DNA of 64,000 nt from Helichrysum umbraculigerum (GCA_949592205.1 CATIUR010000004.1:12351501-12415500); one strand, 5' to 3'; counted from the first letter of the stretch, positions 10,327 through 20,663 are shown. The notes: generated from the letters alone by a model not told the origin. Made by a program: numbers and translations.

Positions 10327-13300
10327 ATGCCGCCAAAGAGGAAGGGTTTCAGTCAAGCTGAACTTAATGCAGCGGTTTCCCGAGCTGTAGCTGAAGCCTT
10401 GGCTGCTCGAGACTCTCAAAGGAGTACTGAGACAGTCAGTACCACTCCTACTCCTGTTATCAAACCTTGTTCCTACAAGGATTTTCTCAGCTGCAAACCA
10501 TTGTACTTCAAGGGCACAGAAGGTGCCATTGGCCTGATCCGATGGATTGAAAGAATGGAATCTGTCTTTAGTCTCTGTAACTGCGCTGAAGATACCAAGG
10601 TCAAGTTTGCTGCTTACACCTTTCAAGAAGGTGTCCTCACCTGGTGGAATACTCATACTACTGCTGTGGGAATTGAAGTGGCCAACCAACTTCCCTGGGG
10701 AGATCTGAAAGAGATGCTAAAGGAAGAGTATTGCCCCAGCGAAGAACTCCAGAGGTTGGAGGAAGAATTCTGGAGTCTAAGAGTCCAGAACACTGACATC
10801 GCTGGCTACACCACCAAGTTCCAACAACTTGCTCTCCTCTGCCCATCTATGGTAGACACCGAGCAAAAGCGCATCAAGAGGTACATCCGAGGCCTCCCAG
10901 AAAACATCCAGGGGAATGTCGCCTTATCCAAACCGACAACCATTCAGAGTGCTATCCGTCTTGCACACGAACTGATGGCCATGGTCGTCAGCCGTGAGAC
11001 ATCTGTTCCATCTTCTGGTAACAACAACAAAAGAAAGTGGTCTGGAAACCCCACTCAAAACCAACCATCATCCAAGAGGTCTGAGTCTGATAAGACCCCC
11101 AACACTGGTTCTGGTTTCAACAAGGGATACACTGGGAATAAGCCCTTATGTTCAAAGTGCCGCCGACATCATGATGGTCCTTGCAGTACACCATGTGGAA
11201 AATGCCAAAGGTATGGGCATTTGGCCAAAGACTGTAGGTCTATCAATGCCAACACCAACACCACCACTAGCCAACTAAAATCCTGCTACGAGTGTGGAGA
11301 TACTGGGCACTTTAGGAATGAATGCCCGAAGGTGAAGAACAAGGGTAGCAACACGGCGAAGGGAAGAGCGTTCGTTCTGAACTCAGGAGAGGCCCATCAA
11401 GACCCGAATGTGGTCTCGGGTACGTTTCTTCTCAACAATCTTACCGCTTCTGTTCTGTTTGATACTGATGCAGATAGGAGCTTTATATCTGATGAGTTTA
11501 GCCCACTATTAGACATCACACCTATTGCCTTAGATGCTAAGTACATTATCGAATTAGCTAATGGCAAGTTAATCGAGACTGATAGTGTAATACCAAATTG
11601 CACCCTAAACCTCTCCAATGAACTTTTTCCCATAAACCTTATACCTGTCAAGATAGGAAGCTTTGACATCATAGTTGGCATGGATTGGTTATCTAAGCAC
11701 CGAGCCGAAATTGTCTGTTACGACAAAATAGTTCGAATTCCTCTCGTCACCGGTAGTACTTTAATCATACAAGGGGAGACCGGTAGGACGAGACTGAATA
11801 TCATATCCTGCATGAAAACTCGCAAATACCTTAGGAAAGGGTATCAGGCGATCCTCACGCATGTCATAGAGAAAAAGTCGGAAGAGAAACGAGTTGAGGA
11901 TGTACCCATTGTTCGAAACTTTCCAGAAGTCTTTCCAGAGGAACTACCTGGCCTTCCACCACCTAGGCAGGTTGAGTTCTCAATAGACCTCGTGCCTGGG
12001 GCAGCACCCGTGGCACGAGCACCATATCGTTTAGCCCCTTCAGAGCTTCAGGAGTTGTCTATTCAGTTACAGGAACTCCTGGATAAGGGTTTTATAAGAC
12101 CGAGTTCTTCACCTTGGGGAGCTCCGGTCCTATTTGTGAAAAAGAAAGACGGCTCGCTCAGGATGTGTATCGACTATAGAGAGTTGAACAAATTGACCAT
12201 CAAGAACCTTTACCCACTTCTCCGTATCGATGACTTGTTTGACCAACTTCAGGGGTCGAGTTTTTACTCAAAGATTGATCTACGGTCAGGCTATCACCAA
12301 CTCCGAGTTCGCGATAAAGATATTCCGAAAACCGCCTTCCGAACTCGCTATGGTCATTACGAGTTTCAGGTAATGGCATTTGGATTGACAAACGCACCGG
12401 CAGTATTCATGGATCTTATGAACCGCGTGTGTAAACCATATCTTGACAAGTTTGTCATTGTCTTTATCGATGACATCCTCATTTACTCGCTCAATGAGCA
12501 GGAACATGCGCAACACCTGAAAACCATTCTTGAGTTACTCAAACAGGAGGAGTTATATGCAAAATTCTCAAAGTGTGAGTTTTGGATACAAACAGTTCAA
12601 TTCCTTGGCCATGTGATTGACAGTCAGGGAATTCACGTGGATCCCTCAAAGATTGAGGCAATCAAGTGCTGGCAAGCACCGTCGACGCCGACCGAAGTAC
12701 GCCAATTTTTAGGGCTGGCTGGTTATTATCGACGCTTCATTGAGAATTTCTCCAAAATAGCTCAACCTCTCACAACACTGACTCAGAAGGAAAAGAAGTT
12801 CAATTGGACTGATAAGCAAGAGTCAGCATTTCAGCTATTAAAGCAAAAGCTTTGCAGTGCACCCATTTTATCATTACCCGAAGGCAACGAAGACTTCGTG
12901 GTATACTGTGACGCCTCAAACCAAGGTCTTGGTTGCGTGTCGATGCAACGGGACAAGGTGATTGCCTACGCCTCTCGACAACTCAAAGTTCACGAGAAGA
13001 ACTACACAACTCATGATCTCGAATTAGGAGCCGTAGTGTTCGCGCTCAAAATCTGGAGACACTATCTGTATGGCACAAAATGTACCATATTCACCGATCA
13101 TAAGAGCCTCCAGCACATATTCGATCAGAAGGATCTCAATATGAGGCAACGTCGCTGGGTCGAGTTACTCACCGATTATGACTGCGAGATCAAGTACCAT
13201 CCGGGCAAAGCAAATGTAGTTGCCGACGCCCTAAGTCGAAAAGAGCGCACCAAACCACTTCGAGTCCGAGCTCTTAGTATGATCATCCATAATGATCTAA

Positions 13301-13782
13301 TCATTCAAATCCTTGCTGCTCAACTCGAAGCATTGAAACCTGAAAATATCAAAGAAGAGGCCTTGCGCAACGTAGAGAAACAGTTTGAAACCAAACCCAA
13401 TGGGGTCAAATACTTCGCTAACCGAATTTGGTTACCTAGCTTTGAGAACCTTCAAGGCTTGGTGATGGATAAAGCTCACAAGTCCAAATATTCTATACAT
13501 CCTGGATCTGACAAGATGTATCATGGCATCAAGGAATCATACTGGTGGCCAAACATGAAAGCTGAGATAGCAACATACGTCAGCAAGTGCCTCACATGTT
13601 CAAAAGTCAAAGCGGAATATCAGAAGCCCTCTGGTCTGCTACAGCAACCGGACATTCCTGAATGGAAATGGGAGCAAATTACTATGGATTTCATCACTAA
13701 ACTCCCAAGAACATCAAGCGGTTGCGATATTTGGTGGGTCTTGGTTTTGACTAAAAAGTGTAGAAAACGAGAGGGTTGTTGA
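10327..13782 (+). CDS. B gag-pol, 1151 residues, integrase truncated and fused to LTR sequence
   Basis: Uninterrupted frame starting M-P-P-K-R, as in the gag of element C. Seen in order: gag core (about residues 40-220), two CCHC knuckles (about 290-303 and 320-333), protease (about 379), reverse transcriptase with F-I-D-D near 712, RNase H with C-D-A-S near 860, and integrase H-H-C-C zinc site (about 1050-1090). Only the first integrase aspartate (M-D-F near 1120) is present. From about residue 1133 the frame reads into mid-LTR sequence and stops, so the D-D-35-E core and any chromodomain are missing. The protease motif reads D-T-D-A instead of D-S/T-G-A (codon at 11467-11469), which is expected to abolish protease. 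RT and RNase H look sound, but the polyprotein could not support its own processing or integration. Confidence 0.93.
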   Translation: MPPKRKGFSQAELNAAVSRAVAEALAARDSQRSTETVSTTPTPVIKPCSYKDFLSCKPLYFKGTEGAIGLIRWIERMESVFSLCNCAEDTKVKFAAYTFQEGVLTWWNTHTTAVGIEVANQLPWGDLKEMLKEEYCPSEELQRLEEEFWSLRVQNTDIAGYTTKFQQLALLCPSMVDTEQKRIKRYIRGLPENIQGNVALSKPTTIQSAIRLAHELMAMVVSRETSVPSSGNNNKRKWSGNPTQNQPSSKRSESDKTPNTGSGFNKGYTGNKPLCSKCRRHHDGPCSTPCGKCQRYGHLAKDCRSINANTNTTTSQLKSCYECGDTGHFRNECPKVKNKGSNTAKGRAFVLNSGEAHQDPNVVSGTFLLNNLTASVLFDTDADRSFISDEFSPLLDITPIALDAKYIIELANGKLIETDSVIPNCTLNLSNELFPINLIPVKIGSFDIIVGMDWLSKHRAEIVCYDKIVRIPLVTGSTLIIQGETGRTRLNIISCMKTRKYLRKGYQAILTHVIEKKSEEKRVEDVPIVRNFPEVFPEELPGLPPPRQVEFSIDLVPGAAPVARAPYRLAPSELQELSIQLQELLDKGFIRPSSSPWGAPVLFVKKKDGSLRMCIDYRELNKLTIKNLYPLLRIDDLFDQLQGSSFYSKIDLRSGYHQLRVRDKDIPKTAFRTRYGHYEFQVMAFGLTNAPAVFMDLMNRVCKPYLDKFVIVFIDDILIYSLNEQEHAQHLKTILELLKQEELYAKFSKCEFWIQTVQFLGHVIDSQGIHVDPSKIEAIKCWQAPSTPTEVRQFLGLAGYYRRFIENFSKIAQPLTTLTQKEKKFNWTDKQESAFQLLKQKLCSAPILSLPEGNEDFVVYCDASNQGLGCVSMQRDKVIAYASRQLKVHEKNYTTHDLELGAVVFALKIWRHYLYGTKCTIFTDHKSLQHIFDQKDLNMRQRRWVELLTDYDCEIKYHPGKANVVADALSRKERTKPLRVRALSMIIHNDLIIQILAAQLEALKPENIKEEALRNVEKQFETKPNGVKYFANRIWLPSFENLQGLVMDKAHKSKYSIHPGSDKMYHGIKESYWWPNMKAEIATYVSKCLTCSKVKAEYQKPSGLLQQPDIPEWKWEQITMDFITKLPRTSSGCDIWWVLVLTKKCRKREGC

Positions 13783-15346
13783 GTCAAAATTCTGGCCAAT
13801 ATATATAAAGGGGCTGTTTTGGTAACTAAGTTATAACTAGCAGTGGTAACTAAGATTATAACTAACAGTGGAAACGAGATTATAACTAGCAGTGGTAACT
13901 AAGTTATAACTAACAGTGGAAACGAGATTATAACTAGCAGTGGTAACTAAGTTATAACTAACAGTGGAAACGAGATTATAACTAGCAGTGGTAACTAAGT
14001 TATAACTAGCAGTGGTAACTAAGATTATAACTAGCAATGGAAACGAGATAATAACTAGCAGTGGTAACTAAGTTATAACTAACAGCGGAAACGAGATTAT
14101 AACTAGCAGTGGTAACTAAGTTATAACTAGCAGTGGTAACTAAGTTATAACTAGCAGTGGAAACGAGATTATAACTAGAAGTGGTAACAACTGGTAATCA
14201 CTTAAGACAACAACACAACAATACATGACCTATACGAATTCTAAACACATCAAGTATATTTTTCGAGTATAACACATCACCATAATAATAATAATACTTG
14301 GAATTATTATTATTACCAAAAAACTCACCAACGGGCCATACACATCTTTCAAAAACTCAAAACTAATTAATCAAACCAAATCATTTGGACATTACTAGTT
14401 GGATGAACAACTAGCATAGATGGTCTGTTGAGACATCTAATCATTATAACCTTGCGCGTCTAGGACGCCCAGCAGGTTTCAGTCGTTGGAAACGACATCA
14501 TTCCTTGTAGACCATCATTATTGCTTGATAGCATCTCATCAGACTCAGGTGAGTCTCATAGCTCCTTTTTAAATGCTTTTACCTAGGGGTGAGATACATG
14601 CTCGTTTTGTTTTACATGTGAACGCAAGTATCAAATTATCATGTATGCTGCATTAGTTGTTTTCATCTAATCAATCAAAGTCCTCTGAAGCATAGTTCTG
14701 TTAATATGATTTAGCGTGAATGTTAGTGTATGGTACCATATGGGACTGACAATCCCTGTCCGGGTCAGCAAGCACTGACTGGTCAAACGGACGCATTATC
14801 ATTTGTTCATACGTGTGTTGATTAGGCACACGCATAGAGGCACCCTCGCTCAGGCACTTAATGGTGATCCTGACACCTCAGTTAAGCTCAGACTATGTGC
14901 TCATGGCAGTTATATACATCATTTATCAATTACTTATTTGTTTAATTACAAATATTCATACTTAAATCTTGTGGTTCATACATTATACTTTATCATTAAA
15001 CCTGTGAGCTCACCAGCTTTTAGCTGATCATTTTAGCGTGTATTCTCAGGTTCTCAGCAGCAGTAGGACTGCTTACTCAGGATGCCCATTAGCTCGAGTC
15101 GCATACAGACATCAGGAGATTCCCTTGCATTTTTATATTTTGTATAATTAGATATGCCCTAGAATCTCTATCATTTGGCTCACTAGCTTTTGTAAACTAT
15201 ATTATAACAGTGTAAGACTTTTATAATATCAACGTATTTGTAAATGACGCACGTAGAGTCGTTCATTGTATACCTTGTGTGCTTGATATTTGATTCGTCA
15301 CGCCCTGAACCGACCCGCTTCCGCATCATAATTTGGGGGTGCGAAA
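13731..15346 (+). repeat. B 3' LTR, first 1.4 kb deleted
   Basis: Corresponds to 7923-9537 of the 5' LTR at a constant offset of 5808 up to a one-base indel near 15177. It is joined directly to integrase coding sequence at about 13722-13731. It ends GGTGCGAAA followed by ACGTC. Confidence 0.95.
13821..14188 (+). repeat. 24-bp minisatellite in B 3' LTR
   Basis: Second copy of the array at 8013-8380, same unit order and number. Because both arrays are effectively identical, they have not changed unit number since insertion. Confidence 0.93.
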
Positions 15347-15351
15347 ACGTC

Positions 15352-16876
15352 GCACATAGCGACGTCGGTACCAACGTCGCTATAAGTGATCAGCGTCGCA
15401 CTTAGCGACACAAGCCCTTACGTCGCATTAAATTGCGAAAGTCGCACATAGCGACGCCATGCTCAACGTCGCAGTCAGATCTGCGACGTCGCACCCAACG
15501 TCGCACAAAACATAAGCTAGAAAACACAGATTTTTTACTAAGTGTCGGAATCAAGATTTTACCACCTGGTTTTACTCCAGATTCGAATTTCAGATGCGTT
15601 TTCACTAAAGGAAAGTAGCAGGAATAAAAATTTTCCAAGCTGACTTGGCAGCTCGACCCCAACCAGGGGCTCTGCCCCTTGGACCCTGCCAGGGGCTGCC
15701 GCCCCTTGGACCCCGCTACCAGGGGCGCTGCCCCCGAACCCCCGGCATTAGATGTTGTAAATACTTTTCATACTAAGTGTCGAACACTTACAAATAACGA
15801 AACCTGATTCAACGATACATATAATGATAACACTTTGAATCATTATTACAAACCGTCACTAACGGGCCATACTTGTTTTCAAACCACAAACGGTAAACAA
15901 ACACTTGGACATAACGAGTTGTGTAGACAACTAGCCTAGATGATCTTGCGAGACATCTACTTACTTAACTTTATATGTTTAGGCATTTAAAGGTTACGGG
16001 TTCGGAGAACCTACATACTACCTACCATTTGCTACTGCTTATTACTCGACTCAGGTGAGTCTTACAGCCCCACTTTTACTGTTTTACATACGGGGTGAGA
16101 TACATTGCTTACTTTTCTTGAACACAAGTACTAAAACTGCTTACTATACCAAACGGAATTGCATGAGTTATTTACTATTTAAAGAAGTCTCTCCATCATA
16201 TATCGTTAGTTATGGACTTAAGCGCGAACACTAGTTAATGGATCCATTAGGGAAATGACCCTCCCCGCGCGGGGTAGTAGCGCTACCACGAACCGTTCTG
16301 TATAAACAGGCGACTATTATTCGTTACTTATGCTTGCTCAGTTACGAGCATGTCACGGGAGAAAATTATTACTTACGGGTTAAGCTTCTATTATGAGCCT
16401 CATGGCAACGGTATAACTTACTTACTTTACATTTGCTGGATTTGCAAATACCTGATTTACGCCTGCGGGCACTACTGATGAAATCTTGTGTCCAAAAACC
16501 GATATTACTTACAAACCTGTGAGATTCACCAACATTCGTGTTGACCTTTTAGCATGTATTCTCAGGTACCCAGACGTAGTAGGATTACTCCAGGACATAG
16601 CTAGAGTCGCATGATTTCAACTAAACTACATTAACGGAGATTCTCAGCATTATCTTTTGTACATGTTGATTATGTTATAGAATCTCCCGCTATACGCGTG
16701 GACTCTAGGGAACTACATTTTGTATACGAAAACGTTAAGTTTTCAAACATTTATTTCTATGAAATCGTTTTACAACGTCTCATTTAGAGGTCGTTTACTG
16801 TATATCTTGTGCTTTGTATATTGATTAGTAACACCCAAGTATGCTTCCGCAAATCATTAAATTTGGGGGTGTTACA
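15352..16876 (+). repeat. Solo LTR A, right segment
   Basis: Continues the GCGAC/GTCGC cluster (to about 15510), then a GC-rich GGGGCTGC stretch near 15664-15740. It carries an acceptor-like GTTTAG at 15977-15982, a donor CTCAG/GTGAGT at 16055, and the LTR end GGTGTTACA. Several short hairpins occur, for example AGTTGT-gtag-ACAACT near 15918. Confidence 0.85.
15983..16054 (+). other. Predicted leader exon 2 in solo LTR A
   Basis: A 72-nt segment between a TATATGTTTAG acceptor-like site and the donor CTCAG/GTGAGT. It is the positional equivalent of 8656-8740 in B. Confidence 0.4.
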
Positions 16877-17451
16877 TATATATTACAAAACAAGGTTTAT
16901 AACAAAACCATATCAGAGTTTACAAGCTGTCAAACTTTCCCTGCAAAAGCATCCACTTCCTGATCACCCACATATCAAACATAATCTGCAGGAAGTTAAA
17001 ATGAGGGATTAGCACGAAGCTAAGTGAATGAATTTATCACACACAATTCAACTTAGCATAACAATCTGCTTACAGCAAATAATCGTAAACACATTTCTAT
17101 TTCAATTTCAATGAGGATCGGTGGCTCTGGAGATATCATAATACCCGGGGATTCTCCAAGAACACTTAACGTCAATCTGTATGGCCATTACAGAATAGAC
17201 CGATAACTATTGATTATTAAACTCATACACAGATCTCAAACACAACAGATGAATCAAAACCTGTGTAATTCACATAATAATCAAAAAGTTCAACTATACG
17301 TTGACCTCAATAATCTGATACACATAGAATCACATATCACGTAGATTCATAGTCAATAACACAGACTAAGCAGTCTTATAATCAATCTACGTTACTTGTT
17401 GTAACCAAATGGTTACAACTAAATCGAAAGGTGAGTTCTAAATCCACTCAC

Positions 17452-17507
17452 CGATACCTTGGTCTTCACAAACTCAGATTCCAAGTATCACTTATCTTTT
17501 GGAGGAT
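17452..17507 (-). other. Predicted leader exon 2 in T1 5' LTR
   Basis: 56 nt between acceptor-like TTCTCAG (AG at 17508-17509) and donor CGGTGAGTGG (GT at 17450-17451), minus strand. It has the same length as the T2 equivalent. Confidence 0.45.
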
Positions 17508-17715
17508 CTGAGAATCAAAATCAAATATAAGTTAGTAACAACATTCTTAAAATCATAACTTATATTCGAATATACATATATTGATACACACTTTCACACA
17601 TATATAATAGAAATGATAGGTACACATTTACTAAAAGTATCAATATATGCTCTAATTAAGATCATAGGTTTCAGAAATGGGTAATAGTTTAACCAAAAAC
17701 AAACAACATTTGAAA

Positions 17716-17930
17716 ACCAGGGAATCCGTCCGGATTTGCTTGAATCCGCCCGGATTCTTATGAATCCGCCGGATTTCCAAGCCTATTTCATATCCAGTTT
17801 TGATCAGAACAATTTTAAACGAATCCGGTCCTGAATCCGGTTGTGAATCCGCCGGATTCTCTAAAAGTCTGGTTTCCATTTTTCGGGTGAATCCGCCGGA
17901 TTCTAGGGAATCCGTCGGATCCCGGTGTTT
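17716..17930 (-). repeat. GAATCC/GGATTC hairpin cluster in T1 LTR
   Basis: About eight short units built on stem GAATCC, a 3-4 base loop (GCC, GCCC, GTCC) and stem GGATTC, with small variations. The cluster lies within the predicted first leader intron. Confidence 0.8.
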
Positions 17931-18300
17931 CGCACAGAACAGCAAAACCTGCTACAGCTTTATCATTTCCGATTTCCACTCTCAAAATCATTCAAGTTTA
18001 ATTGTCAAAACGAGTTTAAACAACGAAATAACTTCATTTTAGTAGTAAGTAACATCATACAACATCCAATAACATCACCTATCTCCTATATCTAAGAATT
18101 CAATCCAAGAAATCATAATTCAATTTCAAAAGCTTTAATAACATGAATACTTACGAATTCAGAGATGTCAAGATGATGGTGAGGATGTTTAGCTCAGAAT
18201 TTCAGTTCCATAAGTTGGATTACAAAGTTTGAATTTGAAAGTTTAGTTCTTAGGTTTTGAATGAATTAAAGGAAAATTGAAAACTTTCCTAATTGGGAAA

Positions 18301-18310
18301 GTATATAAGT
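18301..18310 (-). promoter_or_regulatory. T1 LTR TATA-like box
   Basis: The minus strand reads ACTTATATAC, about 280 bp from the LTR start. T2 has a TATATAAC box at the equivalent place. This is the likely core promoter of the element. Confidence 0.5.
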
Positions 18311-18586
18311 CGGTTGAGTTTTATTAACACCGACTCCATATTCACTTTAACTAGTCCCCTTTCAATCTATTGTCTGGAACCTAAAACCATTTTGCGAGAA
18401 ACTTATTTTATTTCACCGTTAACTAAGGTAATTTAAAACGACTAATATTTCACTAGTCATAATAAGTTCTAGGACTTATTTAACTAAGTTTCTCAATTAA
18501 ACAAATAAGGTCACATAATTTCTAAAACAATTAAACATATCAATTTAAAATTTAGAAATTACCAGACCGGTACGGAGGATGTTACA

Positions 18587-18976
18587 TAAGGACTAAAGTA
18601 CAGCTCTTCTCAATTTACTAAAATCTCCCAAATTAATTTTGGATCATTCGATGGCAATTATCTTCAGACATACTTGGTGATGACTTCACTTCATTCCCAA
18701 CACATGAAATCAGGGGCGGAGCTAGAAATATATATGGAGGGGGCAAAAACAAGATTATTGTGTAGTTTTTTATAGTTTTGAGGGGCACAATTTTTAAAAT
18801 CTCATTAATACCTTAATATTTTTTTTACGTAATTTCAACTTTTTTGTGGGGCAGCGGTGAAATAGAAGAGCAACATTCATTTTTCGTTACTTTTTCCGTT
18901 TCCTTAACACTTACACTCCCCACTCTTCTTGTTTGTGTTCATGTTTTTCTTCTTATTTTACATTCTCTCTTTTCAC
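18587..18976. other. Intergenic DNA with a one-ended hAT-MITE-like fragment
   Basis: From 18714 the sequence CAGGGGCGGAGCTAG resembles the terminal repeat of the complete MITE at 20174, but I cannot find its partner end. The rest is AT- and T-rich with no gene seen. Short plus-strand frames at 18844-19147 overlap the ERF relic in another frame. Confidence 0.4.
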
Positions 18977-19212
18977 TTCCTGGCAAATTGCTTAAATCTT
19001 GGCATCAACCTCATTTTCAAGAGTAGTCTACCTTTTAAGCCATCCATATTCCCCACGCAGCTTATAAACGGCCCGATCATAAGCCTAAGCCACTGCCTCA
19101 GTTGTTCCATAAGTCCCCAACCAAACCCTCATCCTACATTGAGGTAGTCTGATTTCAGCCACCCATTTACCCTAACGCCTCTGCCACACGTTTCTGTATA
19201 GCTTCTTCTTGT
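18977..19212 (-). pseudogene. AP2/ERF transcription factor relic (RAP2.4-like group)
   Basis: On the minus strand a single frame reads K-L-Y-R, then the AP2 signature G-K-W-V-A-E-I-R-L-P, W-L-G-T, A-Y-D-R-A and K-L-R-G-E-Y, ending near 19034. It continues to V-D-A-K and A-I-C-Q, a tail typical of RAP2.4-type ERFs. The AP2 domain binds GCC-box or DRE promoter elements in the nucleus. Here it is dead: stops replace the first conserved Trp (R-stop-G-K-W), interrupt the A-Y-D-R segment, follow the domain, and interrupt the VDAK tail. Several conserved residues are also changed (for example V-R-Q-R reads V-W-Q-R). No start or rest of the gene is seen. The family identification is confident from pattern; the subgroup is inferred from the tail. 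Confidence 0.8.
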
Positions 19213-19615
19213 AATGATTGATACAACAATCTGAAAATCGAGAGAACCCCTTTTCACCCTCTAAAAGTTAAACTCAACACCCCGGTTTTCCAATGTTTAG
19301 CTCGAAGAATTTTTGTAGTAAACGTCTTTGTTTCAGGTAAACTTAAGAGCTTAATAGTTGACGAACTGAGGTTGAAGTAACTGATGATGAGCAATGAGTG
19401 AAGATTGAATCTAAAGTATTTCCACCACTCCTACCACTTAAAATCAAATTAGAAAGATATCATTGTAAGGATTGTTTTGTTGCATGATGAATATCGTGTA
19501 TGGATCATATATCATTGTAAGGATTGTTTTGTTGCATGATGAATAAGTTTTAAAACAATGTATAAAAGAATATTTCAGAACAAGTTAAAAAACAGGGGAA
19601 ACACAGCACTCTGGT
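19213..19615. other. Intergenic DNA, no gene seen
   Basis: AT-rich sequence with a 30-bp direct repeat around ATCATTGTAAGGATTG (about 19457 and 19509). It may include decayed upstream sequence of the ERF relic. Nothing else is recognisable. Confidence 0.4.
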
Positions 19616-19625
19616 TTTTAGAATG

Positions 19626-19757
19626 GGTGATGATCCTTACACCACCAAAAATTATCCATACACCACTAACTGTGCTTTACAGTGTTGTGCAGTACAACGT
19701 CATAAAACATATTTAGTGGTGTATGGATAATATTTGGTGGTGTAAGGATCATTCCCC
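19626..19757. mobile_element. Mutator-like MITE, 132 bp
   Basis: Long inverted arms of about 39 bp (19630-19668 against 19714-19752), reading ATGATCCTTACACCACC at the ends, with few mismatches. Flanked by the 10-bp direct repeat TTTTAGAATG (19616-19625 and 19758-19767). A 9-10-bp duplication points to the Mutator group. Non-coding. Confidence 0.8.
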
Positions 19758-20173
19758 TTTTAGAATGAATGGTTGTACAGTAATCTAACAAACAGGTTTT
19801 TTAAATGGACTTTGTTTTCAGAATAACAGGAACAATATGCCAAGAACTAAGAGCTTTGTCTGAATTGTTAATTGGCAATCAAACAAAATTTTCAGGTTTG
19901 AAATCTCTCTGCTCATTTGGTTTGAAGTTGGTGTATTTATAGCTGCAAACTGTAAGATCTTTCATGGTCCCTTAATATAGTTTGTGTGAAATGACTTTCT
20001 TGCAGATGACACGTGTGTATGCCATTGACAACCCATGATGGTTGTAAGTGTCTGTTAAACCGTAACAAATCATTAAAAATTAAGCGGCAACTTGTATAGA
20101 AGTGTAACGTATTTTGAGAAGTTTTAAGTCAAGGTACTCTAGCTGGTTACCAAGTAAAAAATATGACAAGACT

Positions 20174-20655
20174 CAGGGGCGGATCCAGCTTGCAATGATG
20201 GGGGTCCAAGGCCCCCCACGACTTGGGCCCAAGTAATACAAAATCTTAACAATTTAATGGTCATTTTTTTAGCCCAAATATAGAGAGGCCCCCAAGTAAA
20301 AATTAAGTTGGCCCTCCATATACTAAAATTCAAGCCAGACCTCTTTTTATAATAGATTCTCTCTGATAACTTTGGTCTCCTACCTCGATGTGGGACTTCA
20401 GTTTTTGTAATTTTCTTTGTATTTTAACTTAAAGAAGACCACATAATGTGATTATTGGCCCTTTCATTATATTACTTTGTAGAAACGCAACAATTGTTAG
20501 GAATATATAGTAAAATTGAAACATTGTACGGTACGTTATCATATAAGCCATACACATTATGACCCGAACTCATTTAATCATGTTAGAAACCCGCTCATAT
20601 TACAAACTTAAATTTTTGTTGCCCCCCACGATGTATTTTTCTGGATCCGCCACTG
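20174..20655. mobile_element. hAT-type non-autonomous element, 482 bp
   Basis: Terminal repeats CAGGGGCGGATCCAG and (reverse) CAGTGGCGGATCCAG, flanked by the perfect 8-bp duplication ACAAGACT (20166-20173 and 20656-20663), the hAT hallmark. No transposase frame is present. The interior is AT-rich with two CCCCCCACG stretches near the ends. Confidence 0.9.
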
Positions 20656-20663
20656 ACAAGACT

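Larger units (their letters stand above)
6506..15346 (+). mobile_element. B: Ty3/gypsy element with a truncated 3' end
   Basis: Nested in solo LTR A with ACGTC on both sides (6501-6505 and 15347-15351). Order: complete 5' LTR (6506-9537), primer site, leader, gag-pol (10327-13782), then a 3' LTR lacking its first 1.4 kb or so. The LTR copies differ by about nine substitutions and one indel over 1.6 kb by eye, so insertion was recent. The end of integrase, the chromodomain region, the polypurine tract and the LTR start are deleted. The target duplication is intact, so the deletion may predate this insertion only if the 3' end could still be reverse transcribed; a deletion after insertion is simpler. 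Confidence 0.93.
5579..16876 (+). mobile_element. A: solo LTR (about 2.45 kb) interrupted by element B
   Basis: It starts TGTAACAACAGCC and ends GGGGGTGTTACA, with TATAT on both sides (5574-5578 and 16877-16881). After removing B and one ACGTC copy, about 2450 bp remain, with no internal region, primer site or coding sequence. That is the product expected from LTR-LTR recombination. Start, end and internal motifs (for example GGGGTGAGATACAT) are shared with the LTRs of B, so A and B are related families. It sits in the 5' LTR of T1. Confidence 0.9.
1..18586 (-). mobile_element. T1: Ty3/gypsy chromovirus (Tekay/Del-like), interrupted
   Basis: Minus-strand LTR retrotransposon. Its 3' LTR begins before the window. 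Order along its own strand: 5' LTR (18586-16882, continuing 5578-5411), primer-binding site, gag-pol (5237-669), polypurine tract, 3' LTR (642 to the window edge). The two LTR copies align over about 640 bp (1-642 against 17946-18586) with roughly five substitutions and one single-base indel by eye, so the insertion is young. The 5' LTR was later hit by solo LTR A, with TATAT on both sides. The outer flank after 18586 starts TAAGG, but the partner target duplication lies outside the window. Clade assignment rests on gag-protease-RT-RNase H-integrase order and a chromodomain-like tail. Confidence 0.93.
16882..18586 (-). repeat. T1 5' LTR, main segment
   Basis: Resumes after the TATAT copy at 16877-16881 and ends at 18586 (element-sense start TGTAACATCC). 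Together with 5411-5578 the LTR is about 1.87 kb. It contains a GAATCC/GGATTC hairpin cluster (17716-17930) inside the predicted first intron. Confidence 0.92.
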
